NCBI RefSeq assembly: GCF_007748115.1
Contig: NZ_CP036289.1
Location: 6,200,001-6,264,000, forward strand
Reading direction: 5' to 3'
DNA length: 64,000 nucleotides
DNA from: Bremerella volcania
GTDB taxonomy: Bacteria > Planctomycetota > Planctomycetia > Pirellulales > Pirellulaceae
The stretch's first letter is position 1. The number at the start of each line of letters is the position of its first letter. A program made the translations under genes and the position numbers. Of this stretch, positions 27,496-36,953 are shown piece by piece. The notes under the pieces are model-generated. The model saw nothing but the letters and a program-made list of their open reading frames with translations, ran no database searches and was not told the DNA's origin.

Positions 27496-27949
27496 CTAAA
27501 AAAAACGATAGCTGGAGGCGAAAAGTACTCAGAAACGAGCGTCAGTTAAGAGGATTCGTGATGCCCACGGGCAACTGTTCCAGTGTATCTCGAAATGTCG
27601 AGAAAAGTCGCGAAGCGGCCCCTCGATCTGCGAGCGCATCTCATCATTTGGGGGTGCAAAGTTGTGCTGCCACTTGGTGTCCGCGGCTGATAGCACAGGG
27701 AAACTTGAGAGTTTTTCGTCCATCCTGTGCATTTCCGGCAAATTCATCTCGAATTGCCATTGCTGAAAATTCATGATCAAACGACATTGTCCCGGCGCTT
27801 TTCCGACCCCCTTCGACCAGGATGGCCGAACGTGAAAAGCACGAGTCTCTTTCCGAAGCAGACTCGAGGGCCAAGATCCCCGCTGGCCCGCTCGAAGACA
27901 CGAGGCCTAAGATTGGGCCGAGATTGATTTCGCTCCAAGGAGGGATGCG
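27496..27949. other. 454-base divergent promoter region
   Basis: The stretch between the divergent ECF sigma gene and the thioredoxin-protease gene has no convincing coding frame. GGAGG just before 27950 is the ribosome-binding site of the right-hand gene. I could not pick out a clear ECF-type or housekeeping promoter by eye. Confidence 0.6.
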
Positions 27950-29407
27950 ATGAAGGCGGTTACCTCGCTCTTGTTACTGTTCGCGCTCACGGCGCCGCTT
28001 AACGCTGCCGACGCGGTCCTCTACTGCTTTACCGCGGACTGGTGTGTTTATTGTCACCAGATGCAGCCGGTGATCGGACGCATGCAACAGGCCGGCTACC
28101 CAATCCAAGTCGTCAATCGCGATCAGCAACCGCAGATGGCCCAGCAAATGGGTGTTCGCGGATTGCCTTACTTCGTTCTCGTCTCGAACAATCAGATTGT
28201 CGACACGGTCGAAGGTGCAACCTCGTTCGATCGTCTGGCCAAGATGTTCCAGGCGGCTAAACCACAGATGAACGTTGCCCAAGCCGCGCCTCAACTAAAC
28301 GCCGCCACGGGACTAGCTCGTGGTCAGTCGCCGCAATCCTCGATGGCCATGCCTGGTCAGTCTGGCGTTCAGCCCGCGATGTACGGTCAGCCCATGGCAC
28401 AAACGCCTTCGTCCGCCGGTGGTGACATCCACGCCCAAGCGATGCAGGCCAGCGTCAAGCTGAAGGTAAGCGATCCGGATGGGCACTCCTACGGCAGTGG
28501 CACCGTCGTTCATACCCAAGGTAACGAAGCATTGGTACTGACTTGTGCTCACTTGTTCCGCGATTCACAAGGGCAGGGGCCCCTGGAAGTGATTACCTTC
28601 CAACAGTCCGAGTCTGGCACGACGGTGCCAGGTGAAATTCTCGTTTATGATCTCGAGCGTGACGTGGCCCTGGTTGCCATTCGTACCCAATCACCGATCA
28701 AGCCAATGTCGATCGCTCCACCCACGCACCAGATGCAAGTAGGACAGCCCGCATTTAGCGTCGGCTGCGACAATGGGGGACCACGCAACCTTTACCAGAC
28801 ACGTATCAACAGCGTGAATCGCTACGTCGGTCACGACAACGTGCAGGCCGCCGGGGCTCCTTCGGTAGGTCGTAGTGGTGGCGGACTATTCAATGCCCAG
28901 GGCCAACTCGTTGGCGTTTGCAATGCCGCCGATGACGAGGACGACGAAGGAATCTACGCCGCCATACCCACCATCTATACCGTGTTGAACCAAGCGAAAC
29001 TCGCGCATCTGTTCCAGAACAAGCAGAACGCCCGCCCCGTTCAACTGGCCTCGGCATTACAGCCGTCGATGACCAGTCCGTCACGATCGCTTCCCGATGC
29101 CCCGCAAAGCAACTTCCCCTCGAACCCCGCCACGCGCTCGACGCCCAGCGTTTCGTCCGTCTCTGCCTCTACTTCCAGTAGCATCGAAAGCCTGCAGGGG
29201 CTAAGCGATGTTGAACGCGAGATGTTGCATTATCTTCGGGGGCAGAAGGATGGAGCGGAAGTTACGGTCGTGCTTCGCTCGAAAGACAACCCGACGGCTC
29301 AACCGGCAGTATTTACTCTGCCTGGCAGCCCTTCGCCTGAATTCATGCGACAAGCCTCCCAAAACACGGGACGGCCTGGGCCCATCATGCGTGGACAAAG
29401 TCGCTAA
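27950..29407 (+). CDS. Exported thioredoxin-domain/trypsin-like protease fusion
   Basis: A 485-residue exported protein. A signal peptide (1-20, ending LNAA) is followed by a thioredoxin fold with redox motif CVYC (32-35) and cis-proline Pro73 (RGLPYF). A Gln/Ala/Met-rich linker (about 105-160) leads to a chymotrypsin-fold protease with His201 (LTCAHLF), Asp238 (ERDVALVAI) and Ser309 in GRSGGGL, a variant of GDSGGP. All three catalytic residues are present. A Ser/Pro-rich tail ends in an ordered segment (about 420-460). GGAGG precedes the ATG. The combination suggests an extracytoplasmic protein-quality or redox-coupled protease. Confidence 0.88.
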   Translation: MKAVTSLLLLFALTAPLNAADAVLYCFTADWCVYCHQMQPVIGRMQQAGYPIQVVNRDQQPQMAQQMGVRGLPYFVLVSNNQIVDTVEGATSFDRLAKMFQAAKPQMNVAQAAPQLNAATGLARGQSPQSSMAMPGQSGVQPAMYGQPMAQTPSSAGGDIHAQAMQASVKLKVSDPDGHSYGSGTVVHTQGNEALVLTCAHLFRDSQGQGPLEVITFQQSESGTTVPGEILVYDLERDVALVAIRTQSPIKPMSIAPPTHQMQVGQPAFSVGCDNGGPRNLYQTRINSVNRYVGHDNVQAAGAPSVGRSGGGLFNAQGQLVGVCNAADDEDDEGIYAAIPTIYTVLNQAKLAHLFQNKQNARPVQLASALQPSMTSPSRSLPDAPQSNFPSNPATRSTPSVSSVSASTSSSIESLQGLSDVEREMLHYLRGQKDGAEVTVVLRSKDNPTAQPAVFTLPGSPSPEFMRQASQNTGRPGPIMRGQSR

Positions 29408-29595
29408 CAGCGGCTCTTCGCGACGAGTCGCTCTGTAACGGTTAAAGCGAATATCCAGATATCAATCGCCGTAGATCGAATATTGCTGCGGCATTCCGCG
29501 AGCCATCGGCAACAAACGCCAGTTGAAGCGTATGCTTCAGACATGGGGTGATGCTTCCCCCTGGTTTCGACATGGGTTTCGTTAGTGGATAAGCC

Positions 29596-30210
29596 GTGTT
29601 CATCGTTCTGCTGTTTGCCGTTTTGAATCTAGCTGTCGGTTTTGCAGCCGCAGTCTTGTTGGGCTACGGGCCACAGCCTTGGTATGCGTTGTTCCTGCCA
29701 TCCAACCGAGACAATACTGTCCAGATCGACGCGATCGACTCGGACGAAGAAACGGAAGCCGAGAAACCCGACGCCGAGCCGGCATCCACGGCCGTGAATC
29801 AGCCGTTTCCGGAAATGAACGAACCGGAAGACATGCCGCCGGAACCGGAACCTGTGCCAGAAGCAGAGCCGGAAATCGAAGAATCATTCGAGCCTGTCGC
29901 TGAGCAAGCACCGCAATCGCCTGTCAACGAATCGAACGTTACCGGGGACGAAGATAACGAACTCGAAGAGTTTCTGGCCGGACGCAAGGATGAAACGAAA
30001 GGTTTTCAGCAAGACGAGCCGGCGAGTGAGGAATCTGCCGAGATCGCTTCGGCCGATGACATCGAATCGATGTTCGCTGCCTCGCAGGCATCCGACGACG
30101 AGGAATCATCCTCGGAAGATGTGGCCGCCCAAGGGGATTCCGAAGAGGAAGACGAACTGGACGACGAACCACTTGGCCAAGACGACATTGCCGCCTTATT
30201 CAACAGCTAA
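29596..30210 (+). CDS. Acidic membrane-anchored protein of unknown function
   Basis: A 204-residue protein starting with GTG. An N-terminal membrane span (MFIVLLFAVLNLAVGFAAAVLLG, 1-23) precedes a long, very acidic Glu/Pro/Ala-rich region of low complexity, probably disordered, ending with a conserved-looking DDIAALFNS. Compact motifs of the form DDIESMFAA and DDIAALFNS recur in the second half, a possible short binding motif. It ends 17 bases before the convergent helicase gene's stop. No family recognised. Confidence 0.7.
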   Translation: MFIVLLFAVLNLAVGFAAAVLLGYGPQPWYALFLPSNRDNTVQIDAIDSDEETEAEKPDAEPASTAVNQPFPEMNEPEDMPPEPEPVPEAEPEIEESFEPVAEQAPQSPVNESNVTGDEDNELEEFLAGRKDETKGFQQDEPASEESAEIASADDIESMFAASQASDDEESSSEDVAAQGDSEEEDELDDEPLGQDDIAALFNS

Positions 30211-30226
30211 ACCAGCCCATCTCTGG

Positions 30227-33200
30227 TTAGCGAAAGATTTCCTTTTCGTGGAAATCACCTTCTGGGCTCATCCCTTTCTTCAGCGCCTCGCGCATGAGAT
30301 CTTCCCCTTCACCCCGCAAGGCAAACACCGGGAAGCCCGGGCTGACGTAGTGGTTCCAATAGCGTTGGTAAACTTCGACCGTCTCTTTGTTCTTTGCCAG
30401 GGCATTGGGCACGGCGTGCACCATCACGGTCTTGTCTTCACTCTTCTCGAAATATTGCCCGAGCATCTTCGGCAACATGCGTGACAGCCAATTGGTTCGT
30501 ACGAACTTGAGCTTGCGAGGAATAATGTAGCGGGGACGATTCAACGGGCCGAGCGCCTCGTGCAAAGCCGTTACGAACAGACGGCTATCCCCGTCGCTGG
30601 CGTCTTCCAGCAATACACGTACGTAACCACCAGCTCGAGACTTCGCTACGACATCCGGTGGCGACTTAATCAATTTCAGGTCGACCATCGTGCGGGCAAT
30701 TGCCTCGCCAATGGCTTGCACCAGCGACTCACTCGACCAGGGCTCTTTGGTTCCGGCAAACGGAGGAAAACCGCCTGCCTCGCGTGATGACCCTTTAATT
30801 CGCATTTCCAGCGTGTGATTCGGAGTTCCTTCATAGGGAGTTCCGATCTGCCATAAGTCGCGTGTCTCACGTCGCAGCGTCACGCGTGCAAGCATGTCGC
30901 GATTCAAATCACGGACCGAACCTTCCAACAACTCAGGGCGTAAATCGGTCAGAGCTGGGTGGACGTGACCGACCCCCTTCTCGATCACCGAGTCATCGGT
31001 CACGCCAAAAATGTTCTGATGCTTCTTGATGAAGCGGGCATAGTCGTCCAGGCCCTTGCTGAATTCCGGAGCCAGGCAGACGACATCCCAGTTGTCAGCC
31101 AGTTTCTCGGGAACCTGGGGATCCAATCGAAAAGATCTCCCCCGAAGTTGCCGCACCGTCATGCTCGTGGTGACGGTCGTCAGATCGATAAGTACGTTGA
31201 TCTTGTTCGCGTCCCAGCCTTCCCCCAAAAGCCCTCGCGTGCCGACGAGGCACTTCGTCAGACCGCGCTGGAAGAGGTCGGTAATCATCTCGACGTAAAC
31301 GCGAGGGCACCAATCACGACCGCTGCCGGAAACGACGTGAAAACCAACTTCGGCGGCGAACGTCAACGTCGCATCATAGCCGGCGTTGGAGAGCCACTCT
31401 TTGGCCGCGGCCTCGAATTTTTCCGATAGGTCATCATCCACCAGCACGCTCGAACCGGTGACCAGGATTGGATCGAGTTCGTCCAGCCTTGGATCGCTGA
31501 CCAGCACGCGAAACGCGGCGATCGCTCCGCCTGCTTCGCTGCTGAGCAGATGTTCGACCTCGGAGATCGTGGCTGAGGTCTTCTCGAAGTCGGTCACCAC
31601 CACCGCGCGAATCGCATCCCCCAGCGCCGCCATCTCGGCCATGAGAATCGGAACCAGGGCCTTCGCTTTTTCACTGGAATAAGCCAGCACGCGTCCGACC
31701 GGCGAAGCGCATGCCTGGCAGCCGGTTTCCGTGATCTGCACGCCCAGCATTCGCAGACCGGAAATCACTCTCTCGGCCAATGCACGATCCTCGGCGTTGG
31801 CCGAACGTCGCAGCCCATGCCGTACGTAACGATCGAGCACCGGGATAATGACTGGGATCTGCGGCACTTCCTCGATTGGCACTTCCAGTACCACCGGCGG
31901 AACTTCCGCAGGCAACTCGACGTTTCGCGTCTGCAGAAACACGCGGGCAGCGTCCGCAAAATCGGGATCACGACGATGAAAGGAAGACCACGTCTTGAAC
32001 GTGCTGGTTGCGTGTCGGCGTGTTTCGAGCATCTGCAGCAGCCAGGGAACGAGTGCCTTGACCCGAGGTGCCTCGTCGACGACGGCAACTTCCGTCTGCG
32101 GCTTTGGTTCGGGAGGCGTTCCCTGTTCGGCTTCAACTTCCGAAATCAGATCCGCGAAGGGATTATCCTCGTCCTTGTAAACCGCTTCGGTTCCACCCAC
32201 GTGGTGCAACTTCAGTTCGTCTCCTTCCGTCTCATCCCCTTCCGGTTCTTCGACCGGAGCAACTTCCGCGACCGACACTTCGTCTCCGTTGTCGGCCGGT
32301 TTGTTGGTGACTTCCTGCAGAATCTCTTCCAGGTGATCGTCGGCCTGGGCGACGAAGCGCAGCTCGGCCTCGGAAGGGCGGACGAAGTAGACCAGATCCT
32401 GATAAGGAGCGAGAAAGCCATCGCGCACGACCGCCGGCACCGGCACATCATGATCGATAGGCCCGAGGAACTCTTGGTAACGCTCGAAGTCGGCGGGGAT
32501 CTTTCCATCGCCGTCAGGGGGCGTCGCGGTAAGCCCCACGACGATCGGATCGTCGAGGTACTGCATCGCGTCGGAAAGCACGCGTCCCCAGTGCCCCACC
32601 AGGTGATGGCATTCGTCGAGGATGAGCATCCCAACCCCTTCTTCCCGCAGTCGCTGCCAGGTTCGCAGGCACGACTGGTGCAACATTTCAAATGATTCAC
32701 CGGCGAGGCCTGCTTCGTCGCGCACACTCTTGCGATAGGCCGACAGACGCTCGTCGTAGTAGTCGCGATTGTGCTTCTTCAGATCGCGAATCCAAACCTT
32801 CGCTTCGGCCGGATCTTGGGCTTGCCCCTTCGAGATCAGGCGATCTTCCCACAGCGACATAGCCGCATGATCGAGCCCATCGTCACCGCGGCGCGGCAGC
32901 GTGACGGCCTGATAGGTGAGCGAAGTCAGTAACTTCGGCTCGTCTGGGGAGGTGCTGACCAGCATCGACATCGGCCGGTCGGTCTCGAACAGGTCGGTCC
33001 TGGCCGCCCATTGCGATTGAATGGCCGAGTTGGGACTGAGCACCAGCGCCGGCCGCTTGATCATTTCGGCCCAGAGGTAGAGGCCGACGACCGTCTTGCC
33101 TGAGCCTGGCGGAGCGACGATATGCAGTTGCCGCTCCCCCCGCGATAGCTGCTGCTGGGCGACGTCGCGTACCTGAACTTGTGAAGGGCGCAATTGGCCG

Positions 33201-33238
33201 CGGAATCTAATCGACGGAAATGGATCGCTCGGCGTCAT
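30227..33238 (-). CDS. Large SF2 DEAD/DEAH-box helicase
   Basis: A 1003-residue helicase of the type III restriction/UvrB-like superfamily 2. Walker A is GSGKT (45-49), the Walker B motif is DECH (208-211) and motif III is TATP (237-240). Motif VI reads RQLRGRSFRLDP. An acidic, low-complexity insertion (about 300-390, rich in Glu/Asp/Pro) separates the two RecA folds. The C-terminal 250 residues are unassigned. No methylase, nuclease or recognisable defence gene is adjacent, so a role in DNA repair or phage defence cannot be decided. It stands alone on the minus strand. Confidence 0.9.
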   Translation of the reverse strand: MTPSDPFPSIRFRGQLRPSQVQVRDVAQQQLSRGERQLHIVAPPGSGKTVVGLYLWAEMIKRPALVLSPNSAIQSQWAARTDLFETDRPMSMLVSTSPDEPKLLTSLTYQAVTLPRRGDDGLDHAAMSLWEDRLISKGQAQDPAEAKVWIRDLKKHNRDYYDERLSAYRKSVRDEAGLAGESFEMLHQSCLRTWQRLREEGVGMLILDECHHLVGHWGRVLSDAMQYLDDPIVVGLTATPPDGDGKIPADFERYQEFLGPIDHDVPVPAVVRDGFLAPYQDLVYFVRPSEAELRFVAQADDHLEEILQEVTNKPADNGDEVSVAEVAPVEEPEGDETEGDELKLHHVGGTEAVYKDEDNPFADLISEVEAEQGTPPEPKPQTEVAVVDEAPRVKALVPWLLQMLETRRHATSTFKTWSSFHRRDPDFADAARVFLQTRNVELPAEVPPVVLEVPIEEVPQIPVIIPVLDRYVRHGLRRSANAEDRALAERVISGLRMLGVQITETGCQACASPVGRVLAYSSEKAKALVPILMAEMAALGDAIRAVVVTDFEKTSATISEVEHLLSSEAGGAIAAFRVLVSDPRLDELDPILVTGSSVLVDDDLSEKFEAAAKEWLSNAGYDATLTFAAEVGFHVVSGSGRDWCPRVYVEMITDLFQRGLTKCLVGTRGLLGEGWDANKINVLIDLTTVTTSMTVRQLRGRSFRLDPQVPEKLADNWDVVCLAPEFSKGLDDYARFIKKHQNIFGVTDDSVIEKGVGHVHPALTDLRPELLEGSVRDLNRDMLARVTLRRETRDLWQIGTPYEGTPNHTLEMRIKGSSREAGGFPPFAGTKEPWSSESLVQAIGEAIARTMVDLKLIKSPPDVVAKSRAGGYVRVLLEDASDGDSRLFVTALHEALGPLNRPRYIIPRKLKFVRTNWLSRMLPKMLGQYFEKSEDKTVMVHAVPNALAKNKETVEVYQRYWNHYVSPGFPVFALRGEGEDLMREALKKGMSPEGDFHEKEIFR

Positions 33239-33364
33239 ATCGCTTCCGGCCCAAGATGAGAAACACAGGTGACGTGCGCTATTCTCGTGGCTTTGGCTGG
33301 GAAGTTGAAGAGGGCACCGGCAATTGTTCGTTCAAATGAGCATGAATCGGCCGCGCGAGAGGGA

Positions 33365-34082
33365 CTAACTTCCATCGACGGACGTCATACCCTGCACTTG
33401 AGTCTTGCTGGCTTCAGGGAAGAAGTGAACCGAGCCGTCGGCCATCAACGCTTGAACTCCGTTGAAATATTGATCGTCGAAATTCTTCGACGTGAGTGCC
33501 TGGGGGGAGATATCGACCGGCTTGTACCAAGGAACCGGGTTGGTCGTGTCCTCGACCACCATGATGGCGTTGGATGTTCCCACCGTGATTTCCCCGAACG
33601 TACTGGCCTTGTCCATTCCCAACACCGACTTGGGTCCCGTAATGGCAACATACGTGGTGGCATCCCCCTGGCCTTCATTTCCCAGGGCAGGGCTTTCGTA
33701 CACAAACGGCATCATCTTGCAGGCCTGCATGTTGGCCGGGCTGTCCCATGGCTGCGAGAAGTCAGTCGTACTGAGCGTAGATGTGATTCGCTTCGACGAA
33801 CGGCAGGATCAACACCCGCCACGAGTGCATCGGCTGTCCATCTTCATCCGGAATATAAGCAGGCGGCAAGGTACCATAAGTATCGTGGTAGTTATGCAGG
33901 GCGAGCCCAATCACCTTCAGGTTGTTCTGGGACTGCATCCGCTGGGCAGCCATCCGGGCCTGGCCGATCGCCGGCACCAAGAGTGCCACCACGATGCCGG
34001 CACACAGGAGGGCCATCACCCCAAACACAACGACCAAGATGATAATGACGACTTTGGCATCGCCGCGTCGAGAAGCTTTCAT
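33365..34082 (-). pseudogene. DUF1559-like gene broken by a 4-bp tandem duplication
   Basis: The third of a run of three similar genes. The first part (34082 down to 33762) has a membrane span and the family motif [24 protein letters not shown], and stops at TGA after IYAQYD. The rest continues in another frame as FSQPWDS...PANMQACKMMPFVYESP and runs to the usual C-terminal GSVHFF region. At 33760-33767 the + strand reads AGTCAGTC, a perfect tandem repeat of AGTC. Removing one copy restores the frame and gives YDFSQPWDS, matching [10 protein letters not shown] of the neighbour. The intact protein would be about 237 residues. A sequencing error is possible. Confidence 0.85.
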
Positions 34083-34129
34083 GGTGGGGGTCCCTGACAG
34101 AGTCTTAAAACTGGAGTCCTGAAGCTGAA

Positions 34130-34912
34130 TTATTCATAGGCAGACGTTTCGCCTGCCTTGGCAAATTCTTTGCAAAGAAGGCATGCTCGCAGCTGTTGGG
34201 GATCATCTTCAGGCATCCACGTAACCGATGCATCGCCAAACAGCACCGCGTAGTAGGCATGGTCATTCTGGTCGATTGGGGGCCTTTCGATCAACTCAAA
34301 AGGACTGATATCCTCTGGTTTCGTCCAAATCACCGCCTGGTCGATCTGCTCGACGACCATCGCTACGTTACCTAGTTCACAAGGTACTTCGTCAAACGCA
34401 CGTCCTTCTTGGGAAAGCATGAGGGTTCGTTTTCCTTCCGGGTCGACTACCGCCAGGTAGCTCGTCATTCCAGGGTTCTCGGTAGGATCCAAAAAGGGAC
34501 TCTCGAACATATACGGCATTTGCTCGACCAACGGTCGATTCGTCTGGCTGTCCCACGGCTGAGAAAGGTCGAATTGGTCGTAGAGAGCCTGCTGCTCTAG
34601 AAATGGCAGAAGCAGCACTCGCCACGAGTAAAGCGGACGCCCCTCGGCATCGGTCACCACGGCCGGGGGCAAGGTGCCATAGAGGTCGTGATAGTTGTGC
34701 AGAGCGATGCCGATTTCCTTGAGATGGTTCGCCGACCAATCCCGACGGCCACTCGTCTTGGCCATCTTCGCCGCCGGCATGAGCAGCGCGGCCAAGACGA
34801 AGATAATGAGCACCATGACGATCCATTCGACAACCGTGAAATGCCACCACTTCTTGGGCTCCGGCTTACCCGTGTAAGCCTCAGGACTATCGAACGGATT
34901 GGGCTCGTTCAT
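34130..34912 (-). CDS. DUF1559-like pseudopilin-related protein
   Basis: A 260-residue protein with an N-terminal 30-residue soluble tail, one membrane span ([21 protein letters not shown]) and the family block [26 protein letters not shown] second block, [20 protein letters not shown], follows. The end has the GDASVTWM version of the H-x9-DG motif. Unlike typical planctomycete DUF1559 proteins it lacks a basic class III leader before the helix, so it may be an anchored rather than exported form. Its start overlaps the stop of the upstream paralogue by 4 bases (34909-34912). Confidence 0.88.
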   Translation of the reverse strand: MNEPNPFDSPEAYTGKPEPKKWWHFTVVEWIVMVLIIFVLAALLMPAAKMAKTSGRRDWSANHLKEIGIALHNYHDLYGTLPPAVVTDAEGRPLYSWRVLLLPFLEQQALYDQFDLSQPWDSQTNRPLVEQMPYMFESPFLDPTENPGMTSYLAVVDPEGKRTLMLSQEGRAFDEVPCELGNVAMVVEQIDQAVIWTKPEDISPFELIERPPIDQNDHAYYAVLFGDASVTWMPEDDPQQLRACLLCKEFAKAGETSAYE

Positions 34913-35688
34913 GATTCATCTTTTCCCGTTCGGCCATCGTCGCAGTAAATCATCCCGATTAACTCGTCGCGGTTCGCCTCGCCAATGAACGTGTAAGACG
35001 CATCCCCCATCAAGACCAGGATACCGTGCATCTCGTTGTCACCGATCTGCGTAAGAGCCAACAGGTGCAGCGGATCAATATCTTCCGGCTTGGTCCACTC
35101 AACCAGGCGGACCGGATCGTCGATTACCAGCGCGCTGAAAGCTAACCCATCGGTAACCTCCCTGAAATTCCGCCCCTTCGTCGGGCGCAGCACGGTTCGC
35201 TCCTCACGGGTGTCGACCACTGCCCGGTAAGGCGTCTTTCCTTTCGCTTCCGCCGAACCTGGATGAAAGGGGCTCTCATAGATACCCGGCATCTTATTGA
35301 GCAGCTTTCGGTTGTGATCACTCGACCAAGGCTCGTCCAGGTGGAACTGCTCGTACAACTTCTTCTCTTCGATAAAGGGGAGAAGCAAAACACGCCACGA
35401 ATAAAGCGGTTCGCCTTGCGCATCCGCCACATAGGCAGGAGGCAGGGTACCGTAGGTATCGTAGTAGTTGTGCATTGCAAGGCCTATCTGCTTCAGGTTA
35501 TTGGCAGAGGCCATTCGACGCGAAGCGGATCTGGGCGTGTACACCGCTGGCACAAGCAAGGCCCAGAGAAACACCAACTCAATCAGCAAGCATCCCCAGT
35601 TCATCATCCGACTAGAGTTCCGCTCCCAGAAACTTTTTGGTGGTAGGGGATCACTTGGTACCTCAAAGGGATGTATCGATTCCGTCAT
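34909..35688 (-). CDS. DUF1559-like pseudopilin-related protein
   Basis: A 259-residue paralogue, first of the run. It has a basic/polar N-terminus ([23 protein letters not shown]), one hydrophobic span ([19 protein letters not shown]), and the block [44 protein letters not shown] follows, and the tail has [10 protein letters not shown] as the H-x9-DG-like motif. Three such proteins in tandem (33365-35688) with 4-base or short spacing form one operon. They may make a multi-subunit surface structure or be serial duplicates that diverged. Confidence 0.88.
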   Translation of the reverse strand: MTESIHPFEVPSDPLPPKSFWERNSSRMMNWGCLLIELVFLWALLVPAVYTPRSASRRMASANNLKQIGLAMHNYYDTYGTLPPAYVADAQGEPLYSWRVLLLPFIEEKKLYEQFHLDEPWSSDHNRKLLNKMPGIYESPFHPGSAEAKGKTPYRAVVDTREERTVLRPTKGRNFREVTDGLAFSALVIDDPVRLVEWTKPEDIDPLHLLALTQIGDNEMHGILVLMGDASYTFIGEANRDELIGMIYCDDGRTGKDES

Positions 35689-35747
35689 CCAAACGATCCA
35701 TCGAAAACAAAAGTCAAATGGGGGGAGATGAGTCTCCCTCGATTGTC

Positions 35748-35903
35748 TCAGCCACCGGCAAGGCTTGCAATCAAATGGCAGGCCTTCCGTATCGCTGGCG
35801 ACATGGAGCGTTTGTACCAGTAGTCCGGCGTCATAATCGGCACACTCGATCCGACCAAACCGACTGCGATAAGAAATCCAATTAGCAAAGGGGTATCAAT
35901 CAT
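35748..35903 (-). CDS. Possible small membrane protein
   Basis: A 51-codon frame ([22 protein letters not shown]...) with one membrane span at the N-terminus and a short basic tail. GGAG abuts the ATG too closely to be a good ribosome-binding site. It would precede the DUF1559-like run by 60 bases on the same strand, so it might be its first gene. Evidence is thin and it may be a chance frame. Confidence 0.3.
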   Translation of the reverse strand: MIDTPLLIGFLIAVGLVGSSVPIMTPDYWYKRSMSPAIRKACHLIASLAGG

Positions 35904-36285
35904 CTCCAGCCGCAAGGGATTCGATAACTGTACTGCCTGGGCAAGGTGGGGATCTTCCCGGGTGGTTAAGGTTTGCGAACGTCGTGAGTGAACAAGACGC
36001 ACGTTCACGTACGATAGTTCAGTTGAGAGTCCGCCTCTCTTACCAAAGTGGATGGTACGGCAAGAATCCAGGGAACGCTTCTCCTCTGGACCGGGGTTAA
36101 GTTCTGATGACCCTTTCTTGCACGACCAATAGCTCTTGGTAAGAAAGACGGACTTTCAGCGTTTCTTGGGGATAGTTTTCAGTTTTCATCAGGAAACACG
36201 TCTCACTGCGAACGTGTCGCCCGTAGTTAAAACTCTTCAGCAACAAGGGTTTACGCGAATTGTATCCCTGGGGCAGGGGTCGCGC
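35904..36285. other. Region without a supported gene, upstream of the heme-linked ECF operon
   Basis: No coding frame here has both good composition and a ribosome-binding site. It lies between the DUF1559-like run (leftward) and the ECF sigma gene (rightward) and so probably holds promoters for both. The right-hand end has the TATAAT listed separately. Confidence 0.55.
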
Positions 36286-36291
36286 TATAAT
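36286..36291 (+). promoter_or_regulatory. -10 promoter element upstream of the ECF sigma gene
   Basis: A perfect TATAAT lies 48 bases before the sigma factor ATG. No good -35 is visible at 17 bases; TTGTAT is present with a 20-21 base spacer. This suggests either an activator-dependent promoter or an ECF-type element not recognised by eye. Confidence 0.4.
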
Positions 36292-36338
36292 AGAGGGAAC
36301 TTCCAACTTCCGCTGATTCCCTCCTCCCCCTCCACTTC

Positions 36339-36953
36339 ATGGCTGCTTCGGACATCCCTGAGTTGACTGATGGCGAGATCCTCTCGGCCGTTTTGGCGGG
36401 AGATGCGGATCGGTATGCCGTCATCGTGAAGCGGTATCGCCGTGCCCTGTTGAACCTGGCCTATAGCTACCTGGGGGATTCGCAGTCGGCAGAGGACGCC
36501 GTTCAGGAAGCGTTTCTTAATAGCTTCAAGTGGCTGCATACCTACGACTCGCGATATAGCTTCCGCACGTGGCTGTGGCGAATTCTGCTGAATGTTTGCC
36601 ACCGAATTCGCGAGAAAGGGAAGAAGCTGCCTGTCACTTCGACCAAGCTTCAGGCGGGCCACAGTGACGAGAGCCCCTCACCATTAGAGACGGAAGTTCC
36701 CTGTCAGGTACTCTCTGGACTGATCGACCGAGAACGCCGCGGTCAGGTACTTAAGCTGCTCGATAAGCTGACTCCCATTCAAGCGGAAGCGATTCGCCTG
36801 AGATTCTTTGGCGAAATGAAATTTCAGGAGATCGCCGATGCGCAAGGCATCGGCCTGCCGGCTGCCAAGGCCCGCGTCCGCAATGGATTGCTGCAACTTG
36901 CGAAATTGATCCAGAACACTTGCCAAGAGCTTTCCGAGGAACACGTTCGATGA
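36339..36953 (+). CDS. ECF-type sigma factor with a heme-linked anti-sigma partner
   Basis: A 204-residue group 4 sigma factor. Region 2 is LLNLAYSYLGDSQSAEDAVQEAFLN and FRTWLWRILLNVCHRIREK. Region 4 has LTPIQAEAIRLRFFGEMKFQEIADAQGIGLPAAKARVRNGLLQL, a standard helix-turn-helix. It overlaps the downstream anti-sigma gene by 4 bases (ATGA at 36950-36953), the usual sign of tight co-expression. Its promoter may be autoregulated, but no clear ECF-type element was seen. Regulon unknown. Confidence 0.93.
   Translation: MAASDIPELTDGEILSAVLAGDADRYAVIVKRYRRALLNLAYSYLGDSQSAEDAVQEAFLNSFKWLHTYDSRYSFRTWLWRILLNVCHRIREKGKKLPVTSTKLQAGHSDESPSPLETEVPCQVLSGLIDRERRGQVLKLLDKLTPIQAEAIRLRFFGEMKFQEIADAQGIGLPAAKARVRNGLLQLAKLIQNTCQELSEEHVR

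Noticed and set aside
27529-27901. Several overlapping frames upstream of the thioredoxin-protease gene
   Set aside because: No ribosome-binding sites or family motifs; they look like chance frames in the divergent promoter region.
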